The notes: generated by a model not told the origin, from the sequence alone. A stretch of 64,000 nt of DNA from Gracilibacillus salinarum (GCF_022919575.1 NZ_CP095071.1:4598001-4662000); one strand, 5' to 3'. Shown: positions 8,022-17,987, counted from the first letter of the stretch. Program-made: numbers and translations.

Positions 8022-9146
8022 ATGGAAGCTAAAGATCGTACCTTAGATTATATTATAGACGAGATGATTGATACAGTAAAAAACAGTCAGGATGAAGTTT
8101 TTGAGATTGCTGAGGATTCTCGCAAAGAGTATGAGAACATGCATAAAGAATTGCTTGTGCTCAAGGAACAAGTCACAACCGTTATTGCAGAAAGTGATCA
8201 ATTAGAGTACAAAGCGAGAGTCGCTAGAAAAAAATTATCAGATGTTAGTGAAAATTTCCAATTATATGCCGAAGATAAAGTAAGAGAAGTATATGATACC
8301 GCACATCGATTACAAACCGAATTGCTTGTTAAACGAGACAAAGAAAAAATCTTGCGTGACCGGCGCGATGAAATTGAGTTGCGTTTAAAATCAATTGAAC
8401 AAATGGTCGAGCGTGCAGAGAGTTTAGTGGGAAAAATCTCGATCGTATTGAATTATTTAAATGAAGATTTTAAACAAGTTTCCGATTTAATTCATGACGC
8501 CCATGAGAAGCAGCAATTCGGACTGAAAATAATTGAGGCTCAGGAAGAAGAACGTCGCAGGTTATCAAGAGAAATGCATGATGGACCAGCACAAATGCTT
8601 GCCAATATTATGCTGCGTTCTGAAATTGTTGACCGTACATATAAAAAAGGAGATATCGACAGTGCTGTTAAAGAAATGCGTAACGTCCGAATGATGATTC
8701 GAGAGTCACTTTATGAAGTGAGAAGAATCATTTATGACTTACGACCTATGGCACTAGATGATTTAGGTTTAATTCCAACCATCAAAAAATATATAACGAC
8801 TTTGGAAGATCAGCATACCAATATTAAATTTACTTACCAATCGCAAGACAAAAGACTTGATAATCAGTACGAAGTAGCCTTATTCCGATTGATTCAGGAA
8901 TCGATTCAAAATGCGATCAAACACGCCAATGCCAGTTCGATCAATGTATATGTCGAGATTACTGATGAAAAAGTGATAGCAACAATCACTGATAATGGTT
9001 CCGGTTTTGAACAGGACGATAAAAAGGACAAATCTTTTGGTATAATAGGAATGCATGAACGGGTTGATATTTTGGATGGTGATATTCAAATTACAAGCAA
9101 AGTTGGTACTGGCACGAAAGTATGGATAGAAATTCCGATCGTATAA
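8022..9146 (+). CDS. degS: Sensor histidine kinase DegS
   Basis: 374 residues, a soluble kinase. A long N-terminal coiled-coil sensor region (about 1-170) is followed by a HisKA_3 dimerisation domain with the phosphorylated His in REMHDGPAQ (residue 186). A HATPase domain comes last (about 270-374, with NAIKHA, DNGSGF and GIIGMHERV). DegS phosphorylates DegU to control exoenzymes, competence, motility and biofilm formation. The ATG at 8022 is chosen because GGTGAGG lies 8 nt upstream; a more upstream in-frame TTG lacks such a site. degU follows after 128 bp, which is enough room for an extra promoter. Confidence 0.95.
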   Translation: MEAKDRTLDYIIDEMIDTVKNSQDEVFEIAEDSRKEYENMHKELLVLKEQVTTVIAESDQLEYKARVARKKLSDVSENFQLYAEDKVREVYDTAHRLQTELLVKRDKEKILRDRRDEIELRLKSIEQMVERAESLVGKISIVLNYLNEDFKQVSDLIHDAHEKQQFGLKIIEAQEEERRRLSREMHDGPAQMLANIMLRSEIVDRTYKKGDIDSAVKEMRNVRMMIRESLYEVRRIIYDLRPMALDDLGLIPTIKKYITTLEDQHTNIKFTYQSQDKRLDNQYEVALFRLIQESIQNAIKHANASSINVYVEITDEKVIATITDNGSGFEQDDKKDKSFGIIGMHERVDILDGDIQITSKVGTGTKVWIEIPIV

Positions 9147-9274
9147 CGCATATTTATGCAAAAGTGCAAACTAATCATGTATAATGTTTAAGTTGTATAA
9201 ACAATACGTAAAATTAACAACGTACACGGTATAATCACATAAAAAATGAATATGGAACAAGAGGAGGATTTTTC

Positions 9275-9976
9275 ATGACAACGAATATAGTATTAATCGA
9301 TGATCACAAATTATTTCGTGAAGGTGTCAAACGCATATTAGAATTAGAGACAGGTTTTAACGTACTTGCAGAAGGTGACGACGGAGCAATGGCCGTTGAG
9401 CTCGTAAAAAAATACAAGCCTGATGTAGTACTAATGGATATTAACATGCCAGGTGTAAATGGTGTTGAAGCAACAGCAGATTTATTAGAACGATATCCTG
9501 GTGTGAAAGTCATCATCCTATCGATACATGACGATGAGAATTATGTAACACATGCCTTAAAATCCGGTGCGCAAGGTTACTTACTGAAAGAGATGGATTC
9601 AGATGCATTAATAGATGCTATCTCGGTTGTATCAGAAGGTGGCTCATATCTGCATCCGAAAGTAACGCATAATTTAGTGAAAGAATATCGTCGCCTGGTG
9701 ACAGAAGAAGATGCGCTTTACGATTCCGATAATACATTATCAAAGCTAAAAGAAGTAGAGCATCGTAAACCACTTCATCTACTAACCAGACGAGAATGCC
9801 AAGTATTGCAATTACTAGCAGAAGGTAAGAGCAATAAAGGCATCTCCGAATCACTGTATATCAGTGAAAAGACAGTCAAAAACCACGTCAGCAGCATTTT
9901 ACAGAAAATGAAAGTAAAAGACCGTACACAAGCAGTCGTAATCGCGATCAAACGCGGATGGGTCGAAATTTTATAA
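9275..9976 (+). CDS. degU: Response regulator DegU
   Basis: 233 residues. The receiver domain (about 4-120) has DD at residues 9-10, the phosphoacceptor Asp55 in VLMDINM and Lys in LLKEMD. The LuxR/FixJ helix-turn-helix is at about 165-230 (LTRREEC-like start, then [20 protein letters not shown]). Phospho-DegU controls degradative enzymes, competence and flagellar genes in B. subtilis. AGAGGAGG precedes the ATG. A strong terminator follows directly, so degSU is its own unit. Confidence 0.96.
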   Translation: MTTNIVLIDDHKLFREGVKRILELETGFNVLAEGDDGAMAVELVKKYKPDVVLMDINMPGVNGVEATADLLERYPGVKVIILSIHDDENYVTHALKSGAQGYLLKEMDSDALIDAISVVSEGGSYLHPKVTHNLVKEYRRLVTEEDALYDSDNTLSKLKEVEHRKPLHLLTRRECQVLQLLAEGKSNKGISESLYISEKTVKNHVSSILQKMKVKDRTQAVVIAIKRGWVEIL

Positions 9977-9980
9977 AAGC

Positions 9981-10020
9981 AAGAAAGCCGAACGATGATT
10001 TCTATTCGTTCGGCTTTCTT
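9981..10020 (+). terminator. degU terminator
   Basis: AAGAAAGCCGAACG and CGTTCGGCTTTCTT form a perfect 14-bp stem with a 12-nt loop, four bases after the degU stop codon. Confidence 0.92.
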
Positions 10021-10097
10021 AATTAGCGGTGAAAGTATATGATGACCTCACTCAAGCAAAGCAGATTAAGATCGAAAAAATGACAGTGCAGGTTCTT

Positions 10098-10733
10098 GTA
10101 ATGTGGATTATGTAAAGTCTAACTGTATTTCTATGTGCTAATTTTCAAATGATTAATGTGCTCCACGTCCTGCGGGCACGGATTCTACTAGCTACTACTT
10201 GAACAGCATCTGTGTTGCCTAGTAACGAGGAAGCCCACTTCGAAGTGTTACTAGGCAACACAGGTGCAGAAGTTGTGTATCTTCAGCACCTGACTGTCCC
10301 GCGGGAGTCTACGTGGTTGACCTGCGCTAATGTATGGATTCTACAACTAATGTAAGACTTAGCATTTAGATTCTATCCAAAAGCAACAATCATACTTAAT
10401 ATCATTGGTAATTATGGAGATTAAATGCCTAGCACCACTGCTTTTTGCTGTTCCAATCGTTGTAGTTCTTCACTAAAGCGTAGGAAATATGCGGAGACTC
10501 CCGTGGAATCAGCACGAGCTGAAGATCCACTTAGTCAGTGCCTGTTTCTGATAGGATCGCTTCGACGTAAGCTTCCTCGGCACAAGGCAGCAAAGAAGTA
10601 GTGCAAGTAGTAGCCTAGCTGAATCCGTGCCCACAGGACGCGGAGCATATTTCCGGAGCTTTGCTACGCGTATACCACATTTCAAAATCACCATATTGGA
10701 ATACCGTTCTAGTATTACATAACCTGTATTCTA
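10098..10733. repeat. Palindromic two-module repeat, copy C (about 636 bp)
   Basis: The left end AATGTGGATTATGT and the right end ACATAACCTGTATTCTA are degenerate forms of the terminal inverted repeat of the 24.8-kb copy. Module 1 contains a perfect 17-bp stem (CTGTGTTGCCTAGTAAC at 10210-10226, complement at 10247-10263), then CCCGCGGGAGTCTACGTGGTTG. Module 2 begins with GCGTAGGAAATATGCGGAGA and ends with CATATTTCCGGAGCTTTGCT. No convincing gene lies inside. The rest of the 9977-10923 gap contains only the degU terminator and AT-rich sequence before degV. Confidence 0.75.
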
Positions 10734-10923
10734 GCAATTTTTTGATGTGTTACAACTGGTGAATGGTATTGGACGGTTGCTAACTGAATATTCTCGTAAG
10801 TAGAGAGCAATCAGGTTAGCGGTAAAGATTTTGCAACCTTCACTAACTTTGACTAGGCATTTGCAAGATTATTAGGTAGAATATAGGATAGTAAACCATT
10901 TTAGCAGAAAGGTTCGATATTTT

Positions 10924-11766
10924 ATGAAAGTTGCCGTCATAACTGACAGTACGACTTATATACCAGAACAGCAAAGAATAGAAAATAATATACATATGGT
11001 GCCGTTGAATGTAATCTTTGGTCAGGAATCCTATCAGGAGGAAATCGATATATCGACCGAGGCCTTTTACCAAAAAGTAAAGGGAGTAGAGCAATTGCCG
11101 AAGACTTCTCAACCATCCATCGGTTATATGACTGAGAAGTTAGAAGAGCTTTCCAAAGAGTATGACCAAGCGATCTTTATTACGTTATCAAGTGGTATTA
11201 GTGGTACCTTTCAGTCCGTTATTACAGCACAGGATATGGTGGATGGTATTGATATTTATCCGTTTGACTCCGAAATCAGCTGCATGGCCCAGGGTTTTTA
11301 TGCACTGGAAGCGGCAGATATGGCGAATGATGGGCAAGATGCCAAAACCATTTTAACGCGTCTTCACGAAATGAAGAGATCACTCCGTGCGTACTTTATG
11401 GCCGATGATTTAAGTCATCTCCACCGTGGTGGACGTTTGAATGGTGCCCAGGCATTAATCGGCAGCATGCTCCAGGTTAAGCCGATCCTTCATTTTGAAG
11501 ATACTAAGATTGTTCCATTCGAAAAAATCCGTACAAAGAAAAAAGCGTTAAAGCGAATTTTTCAACTGTTCGACGAAGATGCTTCAACCGGTGTGCCGAT
11601 TCGTGCCACGATGATACATGCTAACCGCCCCGATGAAGCGCAGGAATTACGAGACGAGTTAGCGGCACAATATCCTAATGTCGACATTTCCATCAGCTAT
11701 TTCGGTCCGGTTATCGGAACCCATCTCGGTGAAGGTGCACTAGGACTTGGCTGGTACAAACCATAA
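10924..11766 (+). CDS. yviA: DegV family fatty-acid-binding protein (YviA)
   Basis: 280 residues, the usual DegV length. DegV proteins bind a fatty acid between two domains, and some (FakB) present it to the kinase FakA for phosphorylation. Typical features are TDSTTYIPE at residues 8-16, the TSQPSIGYM segment near 60, SSGISGTFQS near 90 and HRGGRLNG near 160. The ATG follows AGAAAGG. Position between degU and comFA matches B. subtilis yviA. No FakA-like kinase is in the window. Confidence 0.9.
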   Translation: MKVAVITDSTTYIPEQQRIENNIHMVPLNVIFGQESYQEEIDISTEAFYQKVKGVEQLPKTSQPSIGYMTEKLEELSKEYDQAIFITLSSGISGTFQSVITAQDMVDGIDIYPFDSEISCMAQGFYALEAADMANDGQDAKTILTRLHEMKRSLRAYFMADDLSHLHRGGRLNGAQALIGSMLQVKPILHFEDTKIVPFEKIRTKKKALKRIFQLFDEDASTGVPIRATMIHANRPDEAQELRDELAAQYPNVDISISYFGPVIGTHLGEGALGLGWYKP

Positions 11767-11770
11767 TGAC

Positions 11771-11793
11771 AGGTGAGGCATCGTTCCTCACCT
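11771..11793 (+). terminator. Weak hairpin between degV and comFA
   Basis: AGGTGAGG and CCTCACCT form an 8-bp stem with a 7-nt loop, but only CCTTAT follows, not a T-run. It may be a partial terminator or an mRNA-processing structure. No ComK box (AAAAN5TTTT pair) was seen before comFA. Confidence 0.35.
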
Positions 11794-11815
11794 CCTTATC
11801 AATTGGAGGAATGCT

Positions 11816-13153
11816 ATGAATTTTGCTACTATTCTCGCTGGTAAATTATCATTATCTTCGGAAATCCCTCTTTCTGCCCCAACGATTTCTTTCTTATTGC
11901 GAACCAATCAATTAACCAAACAGCCGTCTATTACAAAGAAATATTTCTACCAACAATGTTGTCGCTGTGGGAACAAGTCCAAGCACCTTTTTGCCCAGAT
12001 TCCCTGCGCAAGGTGCGAACAAGAACATCTCTATTGTCGGCACTGCTTGCAGACGGGGCGAGTTCTCGAGTGTGAGCCATTATTAAGCTGGAATGGAAAC
12101 GAGCCGAAATGGCGCTCGCAATTAGATCCATGCAGGTGGCAAGGAGAATTAACAGAACAGCAGCAAGCAGCCGCTACCGCCATTAAAGCGACGATGGATG
12201 GTGCAACAAAAGAACTGCTGGTATGGGCAGTCTGCGGTGCCGGAAAAACAGAGATGTTGTTTCCTGCCATTACAGAAGCAATTCGGTCCAGCAAAAGAAT
12301 CTGCCTCGCCACCCCTCGAGCAGATGTCGTCCGCGAACTTTTTCCCCGAATGCAACGTGCTTTTCCACACACAGAGATAGAAGCACTGTACGCCGACAGT
12401 CCAGATAGAACTGATGTCGGGCAATTCATCATCAGTACCACACATCAGCTTATCCGTTATCAGAATGCCTTTGATGTCATGATAATTGACGAAATTGACG
12501 CCTTTCCTTTTCATCATGATCAGACCTTATCTTTTCTGGCAGACAGAGCCTGCAAACAATCTGCGGCGAAAATATACCTGACTGCAACCCCAAGACCAAA
12601 ACAAAAAAGAGCGATTTCTGCAAAAAAATTAGCTGTTCAGTTTGTTCCGATTCGCTTTCACGGTCAGCCTTTGCCAGTTCCACAATTACAAATCGAATGG
12701 CAATTACGAAAAAAACTGGATAACGGAAAACAACCCCGTGCACTTGAAAGATTCATCGAAAACAGATCCACCAGAAGACAGCTGTTACTATTTGTGCCCA
12801 CCATCGCAAGAATGAAATTAGTTGCCCAATTCTTTCAAGCAGTATCCGTTCATGCAGAAGACCCTGAACGAAAAGAAAAGATCACACAATTCCGTAACAA
12901 AGATATCGATATACTTGTCACAACGACGATCCTGGAAAGAGGAGTTACATTTCCTTCCGTTGATGTGGTGGTTATCGATGCCGGACATCACGTCTTTGAT
13001 GAAGCAGCATTGGTCCAGATTGCAGGAAGGGCAGGCAGAAGTCCGGATGACCCGACAGGAGATGTGCTATTCATTCATCAAGGCAAAACAAATGCGATGG
13101 AAGCCGCTATTGATCAGATAAAAATGATGAATAAAAAGGGGAGTAGATTATGA
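11816..13153 (+). CDS. comFA: DNA import ATPase ComFA
   Basis: 445 residues. A DEAD-box-type motor that helps pull transforming single-stranded DNA across the membrane, acting on the cytoplasmic side. A four-cysteine zinc-binding segment comes first (about residues 46-74, CCRCGNK...CARC...CRHC). Walker A is CGAGKTE near 140, Walker B is IIDEIDAF near 223, SATPRP-like TATPRPK follows, and the C-terminal helicase lobe contains QIAGRAGRS near 403. GGAGGAATGCT sets the start. The stop overlaps the comFC start by 4 bp, so translation is coupled. B. subtilis has comFB between these two genes; it is absent here. Confidence 0.93.
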   Translation: MNFATILAGKLSLSSEIPLSAPTISFLLRTNQLTKQPSITKKYFYQQCCRCGNKSKHLFAQIPCARCEQEHLYCRHCLQTGRVLECEPLLSWNGNEPKWRSQLDPCRWQGELTEQQQAAATAIKATMDGATKELLVWAVCGAGKTEMLFPAITEAIRSSKRICLATPRADVVRELFPRMQRAFPHTEIEALYADSPDRTDVGQFIISTTHQLIRYQNAFDVMIIDEIDAFPFHHDQTLSFLADRACKQSAAKIYLTATPRPKQKRAISAKKLAVQFVPIRFHGQPLPVPQLQIEWQLRKKLDNGKQPRALERFIENRSTRRQLLLFVPTIARMKLVAQFFQAVSVHAEDPERKEKITQFRNKDIDILVTTTILERGVTFPSVDVVVIDAGHHVFDEAALVQIAGRAGRSPDDPTGDVLFIHQGKTNAMEAAIDQIKMMNKKGSRL

Positions 13154-13839
13154 GTGTTTGTCTGATTTGCCAGCAGGATAGCATAGATGCGATTACCTGG
13201 ACCAATCTGTTTCTTCCGCCAGAAAACAGTGCCCTATGCCCTGATTGTCAAGAAAAACTAGAAAGGATACAAGGCCCCATTTGTAAAAAGTGCGGTCGAA
13301 AATTACCGGAAACAGCTGTTTGTTCAGATTGTCAGAAATGGAAACACAACAAGCAGTTTGGAGATGCGCTCCAGTATAATCGTGCGCTTTTTCGTTACAC
13401 ACCGTTTATGCAAGAGATTATTGCTCAATGGAAATACCGCGGTGACTATCAATTAATCGAACTGTTCACCCCATACTTGAAACAACTTCTTTTTCCAAAA
13501 CAGAAGTTAACGATCGTCCCCATTCCCTTATCAGAGCAAAGGCTCTACGAACGTGCCTTCAATCAGTCCTTGCAACTGGCTGAAAAGGTAGCCTCGTGCT
13601 GGAATCTGCCGATCGTGGAAGCACTGGCAAGACATCAGTTTCAATCTGAAAAGCAATCAAAAAAGTCGAGAGAGCAGCGATTAAGTACGGAAAATCCATT
13701 TTTCTTAAGCCAATCACTTCAGACCGACGTCTTACTTGTCGATGATATATATACAACCGGTATGACCATTCATCATGCAGCTTTTTTGTTGAAACAGGCA
13801 GGCTGTCAAGCTATATACAGTTTCACATTGGTGAGATAA
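13150..13839 (+). CDS. comFC: Competence protein ComFC
   Basis: 229 residues. An N-terminal double zinc finger (CLIC..., CPDC, CKKCGRKL and CSDC within the first 60 residues) precedes a phosphoribosyltransferase-like domain with the PRPP-binding motif LLVDDIYTTGMT near residue 200. ComFC works with ComFA in DNA uptake. The enzymatic role of the PRT fold is not settled. ATG overlaps the comFA stop (ATGA). yvyF follows immediately. Confidence 0.92.
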   Translation: MSVCLICQQDSIDAITWTNLFLPPENSALCPDCQEKLERIQGPICKKCGRKLPETAVCSDCQKWKHNKQFGDALQYNRALFRYTPFMQEIIAQWKYRGDYQLIELFTPYLKQLLFPKQKLTIVPIPLSEQRLYERAFNQSLQLAEKVASCWNLPIVEALARHQFQSEKQSKKSREQRLSTENPFFLSQSLQTDVLLVDDIYTTGMTIHHAAFLLKQAGCQAIYSFTLVR

Positions 13840-13863
13840 ATGAATCTAGAAAGTAGGGTTAAC

Positions 13864-14268
13864 ATGGCAGATTTAGCTAACTGCGACAGATGTGATAAAG
13901 TGTTTGTCAAAACCTCACGGTCGATCTGCGCAGATTGTATGAAAGAAGAAGATAAAAAATTTCAAATTGTCTATGACTTTATAAAAAAACGTGAGAACAG
14001 ACAGGCGACAATTCCGGAAATTGTGGAGGCAACAGAGGTGGAAGAAGGAGTCATCTTGCAATTTGTCAAAGATAAGCGCTTGCGATCATCCCAGTTTCCT
14101 AATCTAAGCTACAAATGTGAACGCTGCGGGAATCCGATTACGAAAGGGAAGATCTGTGAGGATTGCAGTAATGACATCACTTCTGAATTACGGCACCAAC
14201 AGGAAATTGAACAGGTGAATAAGCGTGTTCGGGAAGAGCGAACCAGAACCTACTTCACGAAAAAGTAG
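13864..14268 (+). CDS. yvyF: Flagellar-operon protein YvyF
   Basis: 134 residues of the TIGR03826-type family found before flgM in Bacillaceae. It has two zinc-ribbon-like cysteine pairs, at the N-terminus (CDRC...CADC) and near residue 95 (CERCG...CEDC), with a short helix-turn-helix-like region between them. The family's function is not established. The start is placed at the ATG at 13864, which follows AGTAGGG and gives the conserved MADLANC beginning. An in-frame ATG at 13840 directly abuts the comFC stop. Confidence 0.8.
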   Translation: MADLANCDRCDKVFVKTSRSICADCMKEEDKKFQIVYDFIKKRENRQATIPEIVEATEVEEGVILQFVKDKRLRSSQFPNLSYKCERCGNPITKGKICEDCSNDITSELRHQQEIEQVNKRVREERTRTYFTKK

Positions 14269-14345
14269 GGAATGAAAGCTTGCAAGCATCTATATCTTTT
14301 GTCCCATTTCCATTGAACAAGGGAACCGATATACTAAAAGAATAT

Positions 14346-14372
14346 TAAACTTTTCAGAGATCATGCCGATAT
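14346..14372 (+). promoter_or_regulatory. Sigma-D promoter of flgM operon
   Basis: TAAA (14346-14349), exactly 15 bp, then GCCGATAT (14365-14372). This is the full sigma-D consensus, 44 bp before the flgM start. Confidence 0.92.
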
Positions 14373-14416
14373 AAATAGTAAATCAACATGTTCGTAGTAG
14401 GAAAGAGGTGAAGGTC

Positions 14417-14671
14417 TTGAAAATTAATGGACCGAATCATACTAATGTAAATCCATATCAAAAGCAGCAGCAATTGCAAAAAAAGGCAGAGGATAAGGCT
14501 TCCTCCTTTAAACCGGATCAACTGGAAATTTCAGATAAAGCGTTGAAAATGCAACAGAAAGATGCTCGTCAATCCTATGTAAATGAGATTAAACAACAAG
14601 TAGATAACGGCGAATACCAGACCAATCCCAAAGAAACAGCGAAAAAACTGTTGAATTTCTGGAAAGCTTAA
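14417..14671 (+). CDS. flgM: Anti-sigma-D factor FlgM
   Basis: 84 residues. FlgM holds sigma-D inactive until the hook is complete. The C-terminal half has the sigma-binding pattern (SYVNEIKQQVDNGEYQ, then PKETAKKLLNFW). The N-terminus KINGPNHTNVNPYQKQ matches Bacillus FlgM, which supports the TTG start at 14417 behind AGAGGTGAAGG. An in-frame GTG at 14408 lies within the ribosome-binding site. It sits under a perfect sigma-D promoter and so forms a negative feedback loop. flgN starts 30 bp after the stop. Confidence 0.9.
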   Translation: MKINGPNHTNVNPYQKQQQLQKKAEDKASSFKPDQLEISDKALKMQQKDARQSYVNEIKQQVDNGEYQTNPKETAKKLLNFWKA

Positions 14672-14701
14672 TAAATTGCATAATAAAGGAGCAGACAATC
14701 G

Positions 14702-15196
14702 ATGTCCGTTCAACCTATCATTAAACATTTAAATAAATTGATCGAGTTACATGACAGTCTTTTGCATTTGTCTGAACATAAAACAGAGCTGTTAAAAGCA
14801 AATAAAATGGAAGAGTTGCAGAAGCTGTTAGTGACAGAACAAAAGCATGTCCAGGCGATTAACCAGATCGAGCAACGCAGAATCGATGCGGTAGCCGATT
14901 GGGCCGTTACACATCAGTTGGAACCTGCAGCTGTCAATGTTACAGCGATCATCGAACATTATACAACCGGAGCGGATCAGGGACAGCTGCAGGAAGTAAC
15001 TCTGCAATTGGCAGAACGCCTAGTAGCATTGCGACGTCAGGAAGAGTTAAATAAGCAGCTGACGAAGCAATCATTGCAATTTGTTCAATTAACTTTGGAT
15101 ATGATCCAGCCTTCTTTAAAGAATTTGAACTATGGACAATCAAACCAAACAAAGCCGTCTGCACCTAGGCGTTCGATGTTTGACTCAAAAGCGTAA
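14702..15196 (+). CDS. flgN: Flagellar chaperone FlgN
   Basis: 164 residues, helical throughout, with a FlgN-type layout. It starts IIKHLNKLIELHDSLLHLSE and ends with a Ser/Pro-rich tail. FlgN escorts the hook-filament junction proteins FlgK and FlgL to the export apparatus. Both genes follow at once, at 15 and 7 bp spacing. AAAGGAG precedes the ATG. Confidence 0.88.
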   Translation: MSVQPIIKHLNKLIELHDSLLHLSEHKTELLKANKMEELQKLLVTEQKHVQAINQIEQRRIDAVADWAVTHQLEPAAVNVTAIIEHYTTGADQGQLQEVTLQLAERLVALRRQEELNKQLTKQSLQFVQLTLDMIQPSLKNLNYGQSNQTKPSAPRRSMFDSKA

Positions 15197-15211
15197 ACAG
15201 GAGGAATAAGG

Positions 15212-16987
15212 ATGTCAACCTTTAGCGGCCTAGAAGTTGCCAAACGAGCACTGAGCACACAACAATCAGCACTTTATACGACAGGACATAATATCTCCAA
15301 TGCCAATACAGAAGGCTACTCGAGACAACGTGTCAACATGACCCAGTCGTCAGCATACCCATCCGCTTCTCGTAACCGGCCTGAAATACCGGGTCAAATT
15401 GGTACCGGGGTAGAAGCAGGTTCTATCCAGCGAATCCGGGACAGTTTTATCGATAAACAATTTCGTCAGGAAAATACGAAGGTTGGTTATTATCAATCTA
15501 GAACTGATATGATGAGCAAGCTGGAAACGATTTTAAATGAACCATCTGAACAAGGTATTTCCGAGACGTTTGATCAGTTTTGGGAATCTTTACAAGATTT
15601 ATCGACTAACCCGGAAGATGCTGGTGCTCGATCTGTTGTTAAACAGCGTGCATTAGCACTAGCAGAAGTATTTAATTATACCAGCGAATCAATAGAAGAA
15701 GTGAGAACCAATCTAAAAAACGAAATTGATGTAGAACAATCAGAGATTAATTCATTGGTAGATCAAATTAATGACTTAAATGGTCAAATTGCAAACGTGG
15801 AACCACATGGCTTAGTACCAAATGATTTATATGACAAGCGTGATCATTTAATCGATGAACTTTCCGAATATATGGATATCAATGTGACCTATAGTGAAAG
15901 CTCTGGTAAACCTAGTGACCTAGCGCAAGGTATTGCAACGATTACGGTTAAAGCCGATGACGAAGACATCCAGAACAATAGTGGTCAAGCCATTACACTT
16001 GTCAATGGCAGTGGGGAAGATGGTGTTGTACCAGGTTCAGATGAGGCTGTAAACCATATGCATGTCGATTATGATGAGGATAACAATGTTAGGGCGGTAT
16101 TTTTCGCCGATCCGAATCGTGATTCATCTGTAACAGAGGAAGAGTATGTGGCAGGTTTGACGGAAGACCTGTTTGATGCCGATGCTGCTAATGATCCGAT
16201 GTTTATTTATGGGAAAGATTATGAAGTGAATGGAAAGTTTGCTTCGTTAATCGAAGGTGCAGGATACGTAGCAGACGGTGAAGATGGTACGGCATTTGAA
16301 TATACCGGTTTTGCTGATGGAGAAGTCCAGACATCAGAGGGAATTCCTGCCGGTGAAATCAATGTTATGTTAGAAAAAATAGATAAAATGGTAGTCAATT
16401 TTGCCAATGAATTTAATCAAGTACACCAGCAAGGCTATACATTAGATGGTGAACAAGCGGATGATTTTAACTTTTTTGATTTCAAAGAAGTCGATGGTGA
16501 GAAAGACTACTCTGCTGAATCCATTTATGTGACTGAGGATATCACGGAAAATACCGATAATATTGCCGCAAGCTCAGATGGCACTTCCGGTAATGGTGAA
16601 AATGCGATAAACTTATCAGAAGTCTATTCCAAATTGAAATCCGATTATACGATTTATGATGATGCTTCCGGATATGATTTAGAAGCAAATGGCATTGACG
16701 ATGACCGTGAGCTTTCCAGTAAAACATCGATCAAAAGCTTTTATGAATCGATTATTGGTGATTTAGGTGTTGCATCAGAAGAAGCCCAGCGAATGCAATC
16801 AAACACACTAACATTAAAACAGCAAGTCCAGGAATCAAGACAATCGATTAGTTCGGTATCGTTAGATGAAGAAATGACCAATATGATTCAATATCAGCAT
16901 GCTTATAATGCAGCAGCGAGAAATATGACAGCTGTCGACGAAATGTTAGATCGGATTATTAACAGTATGGGATTAGTAGGGAGGTAA
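15212..16987 (+). CDS. flgK: Hook-filament junction protein FlgK
   Basis: 591 residues, larger than the roughly 507 of B. subtilis because of an acidic middle insertion (about 235-380, rich in Asp and Glu). The N-terminal rod motif is GLEVAKRALSTQQSALYTTG followed by HNISNANTEGYSRQRV. The C-terminal helix contains VSLDEEMTNMIQYQHAYNAA and ends INSMGLVGR. AGGAGGAATAAGG precedes the ATG. The acidic insertion would lie on the outer face and suits a saline habitat (inferred). Confidence 0.95.
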   Translation: MSTFSGLEVAKRALSTQQSALYTTGHNISNANTEGYSRQRVNMTQSSAYPSASRNRPEIPGQIGTGVEAGSIQRIRDSFIDKQFRQENTKVGYYQSRTDMMSKLETILNEPSEQGISETFDQFWESLQDLSTNPEDAGARSVVKQRALALAEVFNYTSESIEEVRTNLKNEIDVEQSEINSLVDQINDLNGQIANVEPHGLVPNDLYDKRDHLIDELSEYMDINVTYSESSGKPSDLAQGIATITVKADDEDIQNNSGQAITLVNGSGEDGVVPGSDEAVNHMHVDYDEDNNVRAVFFADPNRDSSVTEEEYVAGLTEDLFDADAANDPMFIYGKDYEVNGKFASLIEGAGYVADGEDGTAFEYTGFADGEVQTSEGIPAGEINVMLEKIDKMVVNFANEFNQVHQQGYTLDGEQADDFNFFDFKEVDGEKDYSAESIYVTEDITENTDNIAASSDGTSGNGENAINLSEVYSKLKSDYTIYDDASGYDLEANGIDDDRELSSKTSIKSFYESIIGDLGVASEEAQRMQSNTLTLKQQVQESRQSISSVSLDEEMTNMIQYQHAYNAAARNMTAVDEMLDRIINSMGLVGR

Positions 16988-16994
16988 GAAGTAG

Positions 16995-17906
16995 ATGCGA
17001 GTTACACAAAGTATGATCACATACAATACGTTACGAAATATTAGCAGTAGTTATGGTAAATTAGATGAATATATGAACCAATTAGCAACAGGAAAGAAAA
17101 TCAACCGTCCATCCGATGATCCGGTTATTGCGATGAGAGGAATGAATTATCGAACCGAAGTTGCCAATGCGGCTCAATATGAACGAAACTTAAATGAGGT
17201 CAACACCTGGATGGATAATTCCGATGCAGCCTTAGATGAAGCAACGCAAGCATTGCAAAAATTACGTGAATTGGCTGTACAGGCAAGTAACGGTACATAT
17301 GAAGAAGACCAGAGAGAGAACATTGCCGAAGAAGTCGACCAGTTAAAAGAACAACTGATTGATATTGCCAATACCAAAGTAAACAACAAATATCTATTCA
17401 ATGGAACGGGTACAACCGGTGTAGAAAATGCAGATGGAGACTTAGCTGGTCCGGTGCAGACAGATGAAGATGGCAATGTCATCAGTGTGGCAAGCAATAA
17501 TAGTGATGTCAATATTGAAGTATTAGATGGTGTGAAAATCAAAGTAAACAGTGACGCCGAAAATTCGTTTAACGAAGATTTATTCAAAGATATTGAAGCT
17601 TTTTCGCAAGCTTTGAAAAATGATGATCAAGAAGCGATCAGCCAATCGATTGAAGCTATTGACAGCCACATCAATAATGTTGTCAATGAACGAGCAGATC
17701 TTGGTGCGCGAATGAATCGTGTCGAATTAATTACCGATCGAATTAGTAACCAGTCGATCGCTGCCCAAACACAGATGGCGGAAAATGAAGACGCAGATAT
17801 CGAAGAAGTCATAACTAATTTGACGACCCAGGAAAGTGTCCATCGAGCAGCATTAAGTGCTGGTGCGCGTATTATTCAACCGACATTACTAGATTTCTTA
17901 AGTTAA
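16995..17906 (+). CDS. flgL: Hook-filament junction protein FlgL
   Basis: 303 residues with flagellin-like termini: MRVTQSMITYNTLRNISSSY at the start and QESVHRAALSAGARIIQPTL at the end. It is the second junction protein between hook and filament. The start ATG is 7 bp after flgK, with GGGAGGTAAG overlapping the flgK stop. An acidic central segment (about 130-190) is present, as in FlgK. Confidence 0.95.
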   Translation: MRVTQSMITYNTLRNISSSYGKLDEYMNQLATGKKINRPSDDPVIAMRGMNYRTEVANAAQYERNLNEVNTWMDNSDAALDEATQALQKLRELAVQASNGTYEEDQRENIAEEVDQLKEQLIDIANTKVNNKYLFNGTGTTGVENADGDLAGPVQTDEDGNVISVASNNSDVNIEVLDGVKIKVNSDAENSFNEDLFKDIEAFSQALKNDDQEAISQSIEAIDSHINNVVNERADLGARMNRVELITDRISNQSIAAQTQMAENEDADIEEVITNLTTQESVHRAALSAGARIIQPTLLDFLS

Positions 17907-17987
17907 TCATATACGAAATCGGAGAACAGTCTTGCTGCAAATCTGTGGCAAGCTTTTTCCGTTCTAAGCAGATTAGGAGGGCAAGCC

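Noticed and set aside
10509..10694. 61-codon minus-strand ORF in the 10-kb gap
   Set aside because: It lies within module 2 of repeat copy C, and corresponding frames are not kept in copies D and E.
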